Shown: positions 12,531 to 23,850 of the stretch, one piece after another | How the letters are laid out: each line of letters opens with the position of its first letter | Position numbering within the stretch: position 1 is the stretch's first letter | Origin: Ascidia mentula | Taxonomy: Eukaryota; Chordata; Ascidiacea; Phlebobranchia; Ascidiidae | Length of the DNA: 64,000 nt | Assembly: GCA_947561715.1 (NCBI GenBank) | Contig: OX387204.1 | Location: 19,535,001-19,599,000 of the forward strand | Direction: 5' to 3' | Made by a program: the position numbers and the translations under genes | Notes under the pieces: model-generated | What the model saw: the letters and a program-made list of their open reading frames with translations, nothing else | What the model was told of the DNA's origin: nothing | Database searches by the model: none

Positions 12531-14466
12531 TTATTTAAGACCGAGCAAGTCTGCAGTTCGAATCATTTTTCCATTTTCATCAAAACCTGGATCGCGCGTA
12601 GGCCCTCTAGCTCCTTCTGGTGGTTCGGGCGGCCCGTCAAGGCTTATCTGAAATTGCACAGTTTTGACAAAAATTTTTCCACCATCCCGATCAACGTTAC
12701 CTTCATGGTGTCCTTGGCAAGGGTATTAACCCCGCCTGTGTCTGTGATGTCATCGCCTCCTCTGTTACGCAAGTATCGGCATTGTCCGATGTCTGTCCAT
12801 CCGTATTGAACAGTTTTCATCATGAGTTCCATCGAGAAATTTCGTAGAACTGAACGCATGAATGATGTTTTACGCTTCACTGGTTTCCTTTCTTCCTCTT
12901 CTCTCTTTTTTCTCTCCTCCTCTTCTTCCTTTGTTTCTTTTTTATCCCTGACAATCGACGGGGTTTGTGAATTTAAACATTTTATTGTAAATACACAAGA
13001 ATGGAATTGCAGGGGCAAAAAAGACATATCGTGTGTTTTTCAATTGAAAAGCATGTCCTTGTATGTGTACAGTGTTCATAGAAATCATACCAGTTGATAA
13101 TATCGTCGACTGCCCGGAAGAGGTCGCCCTTCCTTGTTTCAAGCTCTTCTCCCAAAAGTTGGATATCGTAAAGTTTAAGTTTCCGTTGGTTTTCATAGAA
13201 CTGCTGAGGTTTAATGTTGTGGAGTTGATCGAGAAGATCTTCGAGACTGGGGATGATGTCGTTCATCGCAAAACTCGATTCCTCCTCGCCTGAAAGAAAT
13301 TAACCGTCGACGATATTTTGTTGTTTGTGCTCTTGGCGAACACGTGACAACACACAGAAAGCGCGCGTTTTTACGAAAGATGAGAGTTTGATTTCTATGA
13401 ATCGCCTGTATGATCTCTATGGCTGACAGAGACTCAGTAACGGATAAGCACGAAATGGTGATAAATAATCCTAAGTCGTCTGTCTTCAATTATAAAGACA
13501 TTTTGTTTTTACGAAAGGTTTGAATTCAAGTACAGACGACCGGATATGACGCCACTATTTACCGCTGGAATGACCGCTTGGGTTTGGACAAGTTTCTGGT
13601 CTTTGTTTCCAACTTGAAGAACTGGAACGGGAAGAACGGCGATTGCATTGTGACGTATGACTTCGAACAGAACTAACGCTGTGTAAAATAATTGAAATAT
13701 TTTTATGCAAATAACAAACGAATGGTTTCGAACCTGAGTCGTTTGTTCTGTGGCTGGCTTGAAGTTCCTTGTGGGGAAGTTTCATCCGTTCGGATTTCGT
13801 TGTTGTTTGTTGCGTCATCAATCACGCATTCTTCCTCTTTTATGACATTAAGGGCGCAAACTTCACCAAGTTTTGTCTTTTTGTTGGATTGGGATTGTTC
13901 GCTTTTCTCCTTGTTTGTGACGTCACAATCAGGGTGTTGGTATTTCTCTGTTGGCTGATGAAAAAAATATATTTCCAAATATGTAATTGATTTAGATAAA
14001 GTATCACCTGCTCTCTGAGCAATTTTCTGTATTTTTCGGCAAACTCTCTTTTCTGAAGATCATTTTCCATTTCTTTGATTTCTTCATCACTAAGATGAGA
14101 TTTTATTCTGCTCACTCGCTTAGTGAGACGTTTGTAATTAACCTGGAAGTTTGTTGGCGAGTTATTGACGCGTGACCTGTCACTTGGTGGCGATTGATAA
14201 TATTTCTATGACATTATCCTCACCTGAACGGATTTGGAATAAAGGTCAATGAGTTTGATAATCCACTCCCTCTCCTCCGACAAAATCCTCTGCTTCTTCC
14301 ACAATTCTTCCATCTCTCTGTAATTTCTTCTCAACGCAATGTTCTCGTTGGTTGTTGATCCCAAACCCATCCGAGGTTTTCCGACTGTATCCGATTTCAC
14401 AACTGTGACGTCATCACATACGTAAGCTTCGACGACCGATTCGGTTCTTGCGCTCCGCTCATCCAT
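12531..14466 (-). CDS. Uncharacterised coiled-coil protein
   Basis: Seven or so exons read on the minus strand give roughly 420 residues. They are: 14466-~14225 (MDERSARTES..., charged helix WKKQRILSEEREWIIKLIDL); ~14142-14010 (HLSDEEIKEMENDLQKREFAEKYRKLL); ~13954-13735 (Ser/Thr/Glu-rich, ECVIDDATNN); ~13650-13553 (Ser/Arg-rich); ~13290-13090 (DIIPSLEDLLDQLHNI...); ~12951-12702 (an E/R-rich coiled coil ETKEEEEERKKREEEER, then YGWTDIGQCRYL); and 12650-12531 ending RTADLLGLK. Where checked, the exon joins keep frame. No signal peptide or membrane segment is seen, so it is probably intracellular. AATAAA overlaps the stop codon. I do not recognise the family. Confidence 0.65.
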
Positions 14467-16095
14467 TAGTCTTGACACGTTAAAAGTTATTTAAAATCAT
14501 GAGAAGTATTTTTTTGCAAACCGATTGCCAGCTGAGCTTTATTTAAAATACATAAACATTTATTGCATAAACATTTAATACATAAACAATTATTACATAA
14601 ACATTTACAACAAATACATCAAACAAACATTCCGAACACAACAGCAATCTTACGTCCGAGGTTTGGGAAAACATTGAAACTGTGAAGAATCCACCGCAGA
14701 AGTCTGAGAATGACCGAACTCTTCATGGACGTTTGCTCATGCTTCAGAAACCGCTCGAGTGTTCTTGAGCTTTTGTTACCTAACAATCGAGTCGTTTGCC
14801 TTCAGTAAAAACACTTACCGAACCCAGGAAGTACACAATGCTTGTTTCCATAGTAATAGGGGTTCGGAGAATCCCAGAAGTATTTTTTACAAATTAGTTG
14901 TTCGAAGTCACGTGACTCCTCACTAACTGGTGAGGAGGTTACGATGAATGAAATCCGCAAACATTACTTTTTGGTTATTAGTAATTGTGCGAAACATATT
15001 TTTTTGCATGCTGTTAGTTAAAACTTTTTGAATAAATATCGCAAGCTGCAAATATACATATCGGCGACAAAGACTTGGTATCTGATTTTATAACAGGTTA
15101 TATAAGAGAAACCCGAAGTTATTTGTCGTTATGTTGTTTCTGATATATTTCGCATACAATTCGGCATCCTAAGTTAATCACTAGTTGCAAGAATTTTAGT
15201 AGGGATGCACCGAAAGTTCGGTTTGCCGAATTTGTTCAGCCGAAACCAAGTTTTTTATAATTATTCGGGTTCGGCCGAATATTTTTGCGAAATTCGGCAG
15301 AAACAGAAACTTTTTTACTGCATATAACGCTAATGCGCAAAGTTTAGAATCATAGTTCAAACTGTACTGGTGTGATTTAGTTGTTAATTGTCATCGAAAT
15401 CAACTTTAAGAAGTTGGTACAGCATTCTTTAAGTGCCAACAAAAGGTTGTATGTTAAGATCAGATGCATTCCAGCACATGTTTTGTTTAAATTTATTGCG
15501 TTGAAAGAGATGATATACCAAATTTAGTTTCGGTTTATTCGGCCGAATTTATTCGGCAACTTTTGCCGAATTTTCGGTTTGGGCCGAATAAAAAAATTGC
15601 TGTTTCGGTGCATCACTAAATTTTAGTGCCACGATCCAAAGACGAATCGAAGTTGTCTGTGGGGAATCTATGCTTTATATAAACATTTCTATATCACCAA
15701 AAAACAACGACTTTCGTAAACAAATACGTAACACAACTGCCTGTTGCTATACAGAAGACTGGTAAAAATGTGAAAAACAAGAACAACTCGGACAAGATCT
15801 TATGAAAGTTTGAAATCATTTGTATTTTCCAAAACAATCCATTCAAGTGCGAAAATTTATATCTGGATGCAGCAACTTTTTCATAAAGTTAGCCGGTCCT
15901 TATGTCTCATTTCAATTCCTGAAATTTGTTGAATATTTGTTGGAATTACGGCATATCTGTAAAATTACAAACAAATCATTTTCGCTTAAAGTTGGTCTAC
16001 AGCTGGAAAGAAGCCAATATACACGCTGTCATGGCAACAATGTGTGAAGCTTTTCGGAGTTGTTTTGAATTTTGTAAATTATCTGAACGTGTAAA
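14467..16095. other. Divergent intergenic region before RSPH14
   Basis: Shared upstream region of the minus-strand coiled-coil gene and plus-strand RSPH14. It contains an AT-rich stretch with repeated ATAAACATTTA words (14545-14615) and a hAT-type MITE (15200-15618, listed separately). No gene is supported; the open frames at 15820-16159 overlap the RSPH14 start in other frames. Confidence 0.6.
15200..15618. mobile_element. hAT-type MITE with 8-bp target duplication
   Basis: The ends are TAGGGATGCACCGAAA and, inverted, TAGTGATGCACCGAAA. They are flanked by an exact 8-bp duplication AATTTTAG at 15192-15199 and 15619-15626. The interior has repeated sub-terminal TTCGGCCGAA words and no coding capacity. 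The terminal sequence and 8-bp duplication are typical of hAT superfamily non-autonomous elements. Confidence 0.9.
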
Positions 16096-17730
16096 ATGGC
16101 AACCAGTAGAATTTCCTTTGGTCTCCCCCCTAATATTGATGCAACTAAAGCCCAGTTAGCTTTTGGCAATCGAGCGTTGCCGAAGTTAAATAGAGAATTA
16201 AATGATGGTACCTTGATATTAAGACAGCGTGCATTGATGACATTATGTGATCTTGTACATGATCCAGAAAAAGTTTATGAAGCCATCGACGTCGGTGGGT
16301 TTTAATATTTGTTTGAAGTATTTTGAAATCTGATTTTGAACCATGATTGGTTGATGTGATACAGGTTGTGTGGAAAGCCTGAAAAAGTTGTTGAAAGACA
16401 AGGACAGCACAGTGAGGCACAAATCAACTGAGGTTCTTTACACAATGGCAACCCATAATGTTGGAAGAAACGCTTTTCTGGAGTTTGAAGTTATTCTGCC
16501 TGTGGCTGCTGTAAGGTTTACAACATTTATCAATAAACTTTTTCGTTCAACATGAACCCTTTGTGTCCAAATAGCTGAAACCAGGTCTTGCACATCCTGC
16601 AACTTCAACTGTAGCTACTTTAAAGTCACTTACATGTTCTTCTTTATTTTTAAAAATATTTCTGCTTGGGTACTTTTATTAAACGACACGATAGTTGTGC
16701 CATATACAAAACTAAATTATCTGTTTGATAAAAAGCAAATTTGTTTCACAGTTATTTGATGATGAAGTTGATATTGTGAGAAAAAATGCTCACCAAGCCA
16801 CAAAAATGCTTTCAGAAATACCATCAGGTTTGTTTTTGATGCACAAAGAAAAGCAGCCATAAAACACAAATTATTTTTATTTGTTTAGGTGCCATTGGAA
16901 TAGTTGAAGCCAAACTTATTCCCAAACTTGTTAAAAAACTTGGTTCAGAACTGGATGAGATCAAAGAATTTATCCTCGACACTCTTCACTTTTGTATGAG
17001 AGTTGATGCTGTGACGGCTCTGAACTCTGGGATTTTGCCTGTCCTCACAGTAAGATCTTGCTTGCCAACATTTAAGTAAATGCAATAAACTTCTTACTCC
17101 AGGAGCTTTTAAGTCATGATGTACCATCAATACGAGGCTCTGCTGCACGGGATTTAATGGATGTTAGTGTTCCACTAGTGGGTAAAGAAGCAGCATGCGC
17201 AGATCAGGCGATAATCCCACTGCTTGTACGGTTGTTGACTGATGTTGAAAATGAAGTAAAAACAAATGCTGCCGGAGCCCTGATGACAATTGCCATAACA
17301 ACACAAGGTTGTATTCATGTCATGTAGCTTTGTAAATCTGTCGCATGATAACTTTTTAGTAAATTGTGCATTTGGATAATTTGCTGGGGCCACAACAATA
17401 CATATCTGCTGTTCACTTTACAAACTTGTTTAATTTGGGTACCTTAGTACCATATACAGTGTTGGTTTATCTTGCTTTTCTATTTTAGGCAAATATGCTT
17501 CAATAAAGTCAGGGGCAATTCCTTCGTTGTTAAACCTCGTCAACTCTCCGACGTCCGAGACAAGACTTTACGCAATAAAAGCTCTTACAATGTTGTCGGA
17601 AGCACCAGAGGGCAGAAAAGTTCTGATCGAGCTTGTTGAAGATATTAAGGACAGAGAACATGACATGGATAGTGCAGCTGTGGCCAATGCAGCACAGATC
17701 GCACTCAAGGTCATAACCTGGAAACCATAG
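16096..17730 (+). CDS. RSPH14: Radial spoke head 14 homologue (armadillo repeats)
   Basis: Six exons (16096-16294, 16365-16510, 16752-16827, 16889-17049, 17103-17307, 17489-17730) sum to 1,029 nt, or 342 residues, against 348 in human RSPH14 (RTDR1). Almost the whole protein is armadillo/HEAT-type helical repeats, for example LRQRALMTLCDLVHDPEKV, VRHKSTEVLYTMA, VENEVKTNAAGALMTIAI and ETRLYAIKALTMLSEAPEG. RSPH14 is an axonemal radial spoke protein of motile cilia and sperm flagella. All introns are GT-AG and short. The start MATSRISFGLPPN is the first ATG in this frame after an upstream stop. The protein family is clear; other armadillo proteins are unlikely because the N-terminal NIDATKAQLAFGNRALPKL block also fits RSPH14. 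Confidence 0.88.
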
Positions 17731-18245
17731 TTACCATCATGCATTGAATGGGATATTTTCCATTTGTACTTTTTATGATTTATTGCCTAAATTTGTTTAA
17801 AGCACTGTCTTTCCTGCAAAGCACTTAAAAGATATTTCCACATGAAACAGATGCATGATGATGTTGCAGAAATCACACTCACTAATGTAAATCTCTACAC
17901 TTATTCTGTGAAAAACAACGCAATTTATTTACCAAGTATTCTTTGTTTTTCATCTGCATTTTCTGCAACAACGCTTGTTTGTGAAAAATAAAAAATATGT
18001 CAAAGTTCAATGTGTTATACAAAAAATAATGAAATAACAAACATGTACAAACAAATTCACAATTGCATTTACTCAACAAATATGGTCATTGCCATCATTA
18101 TTGGATATAAGCTTGTTTCTATAGAACGCCACTGAGTAATCATAATATTCCTTTGAAATCCAAAAACACAAAGTTGAATTCACTTCATTTCTCCTGTACA
18201 AAATGTTGCAAATTACCACCTCATATATGAACATTTACATCAAAC
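17731..18245. other. Convergent 3' intergenic region
   Basis: Lies between the stop codons of RSPH14 (+) and the DUF4537 gene (-). It should hold both 3' UTRs; no gene or clear repeat is seen. Confidence 0.6.
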
Positions 18246-20581
18246 CTACATTAAACCATTGCAGAAATTTACAACTACAATATTTCCATGTTTTCTAGAA
18301 ACCCTTCCAGGTAAAAACTTTTCTCCGTCTGAATTTGCCAACACAAAATCACCTGTAAACAATGTTTGTTAGGTGTTGTACCTTGTGACATGTAACGCAC
18401 CAGTTTGGATTGATCTTCGTTTAGTGAAAGGTCCGAACATACAAGTCAGCGTCTGCATGGATCTACTCCCGTCTGTCCATTGTACATTGTAAAGTTGACC
18501 AGACCCCACTTTTTCTCTACAAGAACCTGATAAAAACATTTAATATCACAACAATTAAATGCAGCATTGCGAACATACATATGTAGAAGCACCCGTCCGA
18601 ATCACATCTGGCAATAATAGTTTCTCCAACCCAACGTGACAAGGACTTGTTGATCAAATCAACAACTTCATCATATTTATCATCATTAAGCCAATACATC
18701 TACAATAAAGTTCAAAATTAACAATTTCCAAACTCATAACATTCTTTTGATCACTAACACTATCTCTTGGAAGATCAATTTTGTTACCATCATAAAAGGA
18801 AACAGAATAAGAAGAGTTTTCATCTTGTGATGTCACAGTAGCTGGGGCAAAACTATTTGCAAACATGGGATACGTAGCAACCACTTTGTCTCCAACCTTA
18901 AAAACATATTCTTGTGAAGCTCATTTTAATGAATGACACAACTGACCTTAATATGGATCCTGGCATCTGCTTTTTCATCAATTACGTTATTCGCAATGGT
19001 TGTATGAAGTATTCCTGAGTAATCAAGTACTGACAACTTCCCACTGCTCATTGATTCTTTAACAGTTCCTCTAAAGCAAATAATTATCAGACAAAAAAAA
19101 ATTGCACTTTAAAGGTTTTTACCTGTAGTACCAGCCTTCATCAGGTGACAGCCACACCACTGGTCTTTCCAGCCGACTACAAACAAATTTGTAATCTGAA
19201 ATAATCATGTCTTCAACAAAGTTTTAAATTAAACCCAGTTAATTTTTGCTACAATCCAACCCCACATTATTTTGTACATGAACGCAGCCAAAGCACTGTA
19301 GTGGGAAAAGGCCGATCTTACCACCCAAAATTAACCAACCTGGAAGTTGTGTTCATACAACTGTCCTTTTTAGGCACCACAATCTGTAACAAACCAAACA
19401 CATTAAACTGAATGGTTTTTATTCACTGTAACGAACTCACAGGGACAGGATTCCTCCACATTTCCATCATTTTCAGAGTAACCTGAAGATTCTCTGCGTG
19501 ACTTTGCAACATCTGCAAAAAAAGATTTGTTTCCAAACAAATCAAATAAAAGTTATTTTTCCCTACATGTCTCTGATTAAAATGTTCTTCTTTCAAACAC
19601 TCAAGTTTTTCATTCATGTTCTGCAAGGTTTCATTAATTTCCTGAATATCTTCTTTCTCACAAATATCTTCATCATGTTTCAAAGGTTTGACTTTATGTA
19701 TTCTGTACATATCTGATAAATAATATTGACTGATTTAAACAAATGTTTTTAATTTCTATGTTTAAATCCAACCTTCCTTTGAGGAAGAATCATTGGAAGA
19801 TTCTTGATCCCTGCGCCTTAAATTGTTGAAACTCCATATTATCAAATGTAAACGTTGACATTCATAATTACCGATAACATTAAACCTTTCCACGAATATC
19901 CTGTGATAAATTAAAAGCAACAAAATAAATTACCTTCGATGTTTTTTAGGAACCTTTCCTATCCTTAAGATAACTGGAGATCGACTTCGATCAATTTTAA
20001 ACAACATGTCACGTTGCAAAAGCATTTGGTTGTCATCAAAGTTTTGAACTTCAAATTCATTTCCATTGAACTAAGGTAGCAAAATTTATTACTTTGCCTG
20101 AAGCATATTTAATGAAATACCTTTGATTTCTTTGGTGTAACAGTAATTATGCCAGGAACAAAACAATCTACTTTTTCAGTCTCAAATTTTGCCAATACGT
20201 AATCTCCTCTCTGTGATGTAACAAGTCCCCTTAATTTCATGATGTATGACCAACATGACTCACCTTTAACTTGTGTTTGTAACCTTCACTGGTGACAGGA
20301 ACAACAAATCGATTTTGAACAAGCAATCTTTCTCCAGACCCAAACAGAACCAGTGAATGATTGTAATCAATGCACTTTCTTACTATTCCCATGTGATAAA
20401 GACCATCTTTGTCATTTCTACAACAAAATTTCAACCTTTTTAATCAACAATTACTTCATTATTTATCCAAGTTGTTGCTTTTAAATTCACTTTTTCTTAC
20501 CTTGCAATTACTTTTTCTCCTTTACATAATCCAACTGGATCACAAACTAGTACAAGATGATTACCAGCATTTTCAAACATT
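18246..20581 (-). CDS. DUF4537/Tudor-like repeat protein, tandem paralogue of the VWA3B-like C-terminus
   Basis: Reads from MFENAGNHLVLVCDPVG (ATG at 20581) to NFCNGLM (stop 18246). It holds at least three Tudor-like beta modules: KVIARNDKDGLYHMGIV with GDYVLAKF; DEGWYYRGTVKESM with GDKVVATYPMFANSFAPATV; and ETIIARCDSDGCFY with GDFVLANSDG...LPGRV. A coiled coil (EINETLQNMNEKLECLKEEH) lies between the first and second. The order and many residues match the end of the VWA3B-like gene upstream (FVVALHPEYPNSYAPSV, VVARSDQDGQYH, VVFCNKIR), including splice phases near the end. DUF4537 is the Tudor-like domain of VWA3B and C11orf16; its role is unknown. This copy lacks any VWA domain. It could instead be the second half of one gene with 20863-23151; the separate start rests on the ATG at 20581 and the stop at 20863. 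Confidence 0.7.
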
Positions 20582-20862
20582 TCCTTTTTTATAAACAAGT
20601 TTTATGCTGCGATGTCTGTGCTATCTGTATACGGACTGAAATTGGAAGTAATCTGATAAAGTATTTGGTCAAATCAGAACCCTCAGACAGTTATTCAAGA
20701 ACAGCTTCTATTGTTCAAGTAGCAACACAATGATAACAATGGACAAGGCATAGCAAACAACACCAATGGAAACACAAGAGAGTAGAGATACAATGTCAGC
20801 TTTAAAGGTATAAAATTTTATAGGGAAAGGCAATAAAACATTTATCATCCAATTGGAGAAAG

Positions 20863-23151
20863 TCAACGATTTCTTTTTTGATGCTTTTGCAAATCATCCA
20901 TCAGGTTGAAAAGAAGATGCGATTGTAACTTTATTGCCTGGAATGTAAATATATGTTTTCTTCAGAAACATGCGGATATTGAAAGTGATTTTGAGTAAAG
21001 GTTTTATCACCTTTCTCTGCAAACTCATTTCACTGAAACTTTCTTCCATTTGTGTTTGAACAATTTCAAGTTTTTGATGAATTTCTTTAAAGTCGTGTTT
21101 AGAAATCACTCCATCTTTCTTACATTTCTTAGGTTTAAACAATTTATTTTTCCTTGAACTTTTCATTGCATCAGAAATCAACAACTCCATGAGTTGATCT
21201 TTCCCTGTGTTTGTCATATCATGACATGAAGAACACAAAAACAAAACAATTTACCATCATTTGCAACAGAAATGGATGATGTTGAGTCTTCTTTCAACTC
21301 ATATTCTGGCCTGAAAAGCAACAATAGCCGTACCTGACTAAAAACCATGATTTAGGACTGCTCTTTCTTCTTCAGCTTTTGTACAAAATACAAATTATTT
21401 TCTTTTAAACAAAGCTTCCACATTTATATTTGCTGTAGGAGCAATATTTAATACATTGTGAGCTGCATGTTCTTACTGCATGCTTTTAATATATTCCACA
21501 GTTTCATCGTAAGTCGCGTCATCAACTGGAACTAAATTTTCTCTTATTTCAGAAACCTTTTCTTTGGTAAATAACAGAATGCAATACAAAGAATCCCTGA
21601 GCTAAAAAAACAGATGTTGGAAACCAAACTTTCAACGATGCTGATGAGAAAGTTACTTTTTGTGTTCTTGGCGATTCAATAATTATGCCTGGTGTGTAAA
21701 ACCCAAATGGTTTTTTTCTATAAACAAGAACGTATTCTCCAATCTATAAACAAAAAAAATATTTTACAACAAAAATTGTGGCGACATTAAAACAAACCCC
21801 TACAGACAATATTCACCCATTTATTGTCTAGAGATTTGTTCACAAAAAGACACATTAGGCACCCATTGTAGAAAGTGGCTGTTTGTGATGTTAACCAACT
21901 TGTTAAGGTATAAAACAGGGCATTGACACAAACTGCCATTAATATTCAATTATGCGAAATAGAACTGATTCTTTCACAGATATGAATAAAAAACAAGGGT
22001 TGATTGTTATATATTGGTACAAATTTGTTGGTTGGTCACCTTCAGGGGCTGAGAACCGACGTCTTCGTGCAAGTAACAATGTTTTTGCAAAACTTTAACT
22101 TTTTTACCGTTGTCAAGTGAAATCAAATATTTTGAATTTCCGTGCCTGCCTTCAACCTCTCCATCATAGTAAAAACCATTTGCTTCATCCCTGTTTAAAA
22201 ATTCAGTTTCTTTAAGAAGTCCGTATTTAACAATTCAAACCTGGCAATGACTCCAATCTTCACTTCCTTCACAACTTCCCGAGGATTCAAAACTTGATTC
22301 AAATCAATGAGACTCTTTAAAACAAAAATTGCAAAATAAATGACTGAATAACAAGAAGTGGTGAAACCTTGCTCACATTTCTGTATGTTTTCTCAATCTC
22401 ACGACATTGTTTCAGATACATTTGGCCTGCACAAAGAAAGTTGGTTACGGTAAAAAGTTCAAGACAATGTGATGTACCTTGGTAAATTTCATCGATCATT
22501 AACTGCAATTGTTTTGGGGAAACCTTCCAACCTGCCTGATCCAAAGCTTGATTCAGTGAATTTTGATTGGTCAAATAACAAGCGGGTCCATCCTCAAACC
22601 TGTTATTGTTGATAAAAACATTTAAAGAAGTGAGGAAAGTTTTTAAAACAAATTTAAGTACAAGTTGTTTATTGAGAGCTTACTTGTCTCGTTCTTCTTG
22701 CGAGAGATTTCTCCAAACAATCATATCGAGTCTCTGCTTGTATTCCACAAGACTACTCAGTAACTTTTCCTCATAAACCTTCAAGTCAACCTGGGCAAGG
22801 TTTAAAACTTGGAAGGGATATTTTGCTGTGGATGGAGAATTCAACAACACCTGGATAACAGATTGCATGTCATTATATGTTTTAAGCCCAACATGCAACC
22901 AACCTGTACCACTGCATCTTTTGTCAACACTGGAATGAAGTGCTTGCTCATTTTCACAACAACGGGGTTTAAAATGTGGCAAATGGTAAGTTTCCTAGCA
23001 ACCAATCCATGTTTCTTGAGCCACACCGACGAAGGGACGTCAAGAGAGCTGCGACATATAAAATCTCCGGTACTTGCAATATGATCTGGAGAAACTGACA
23101 AGGTATTTACTTATCAAATTTCTTTACTGGATGCCTTTGCTTCTTTTTCAT
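20863..23151 (-). CDS. Partial tandem paralogue of VWA3B-like protein (middle region)
   Basis: Starts with a basic leader MKKKQRHPVKKFDK (ATG at 23151). It continues SLDVPSSVWLKKHGLVARKLTI, SLVEYKQRLDMIVWRNLSQEERDKFEDGP, LNQALDQAGWKVSPKQLQLM, a Tudor-like pair (VIARDEANGFYYDGEV, IGEYVLVYRKKPFGFYTPGI) and a C-terminal coiled coil (DFKEIHQKLEIVQTQMEESF), ending near 20863. Every block has a counterpart in the VWA3B-like gene (SPLDVPNSVWLKKNGL, IAEYKQRLDLIVWRNLNQEERDKFDEGP, HQALDRMGWPINQQEIQVLL), with the same splice phase after the basic leader. No VWA domain precedes it. An AG splice acceptor lies 15 bp upstream of the ATG, which would suit spliced-leader addition as seen in ascidians (inference). 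The C-terminal exon is the weakest part. Confidence 0.68.
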
Positions 23152-23850
23152 GGTTTTGCAGGAAAACTGTTAAATTCTTCCCAACACAATCTGACCTCTT
23201 CAAGCAACACTGAACACCTTTTCAAACAGATGGAAGCTGGATACACGATACAGGCCTGACATATTGTGTACAAATAATACACAGGGTATAATATTACATG
23301 AATCTTGAACCAAGGTTTTTGTAACAATTGACTGAGATTCCATGAAAGTAAATTCACAAAAACCTTAAACAATTTATTGCTTCTGTTAACGCACGACCAA
23401 TAATTTCCAAATGAAAAATTTCATCAGGCCCACATTGTGTTAAGTGCAATAAAACTAGCAAATGTTTCAACACTACATTAAACATGAGGTTTACGAACAA
23501 ATGAGCTGCTATCTACGAACACAAAGCTATTTACAAAATTGTGCCAAATGTGCACAAAAAAATTACATTTCTAGATAAACACAAATGAACGACAGTGACT
23601 TGCACCAAGCAGCTGCCCTAAACAAAATACATACAAAATAATTTCCAGCAAAACAACAACAGCACAAATTCTCATTACAAATGTCAATAAGCAAACTAGT
23701 TTAGATTCCAGACATTTGCTTGCTCCGATAAAAAGCAACACACAAGTTGTGATATTCTTTACTTATCCAGAAACATTGTGATGAACTGACATTGTTCCTT
23801 CTGCACAAGATCCCATCAAACAGTGTTTGTAGTTTAGTTTTATCAACAAT
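23152..23850. other. Spacer between the VWA3B-like gene and its tandem paralogue
   Basis: About 700 bp with no supported exon. On the minus strand it should carry the 3' UTR of the VWA3B-like gene (an AATAAA on the minus strand near 23375) and, from 23166, the short 5' leader of the next gene after a TTTAACAG acceptor-like site. Confidence 0.55.
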
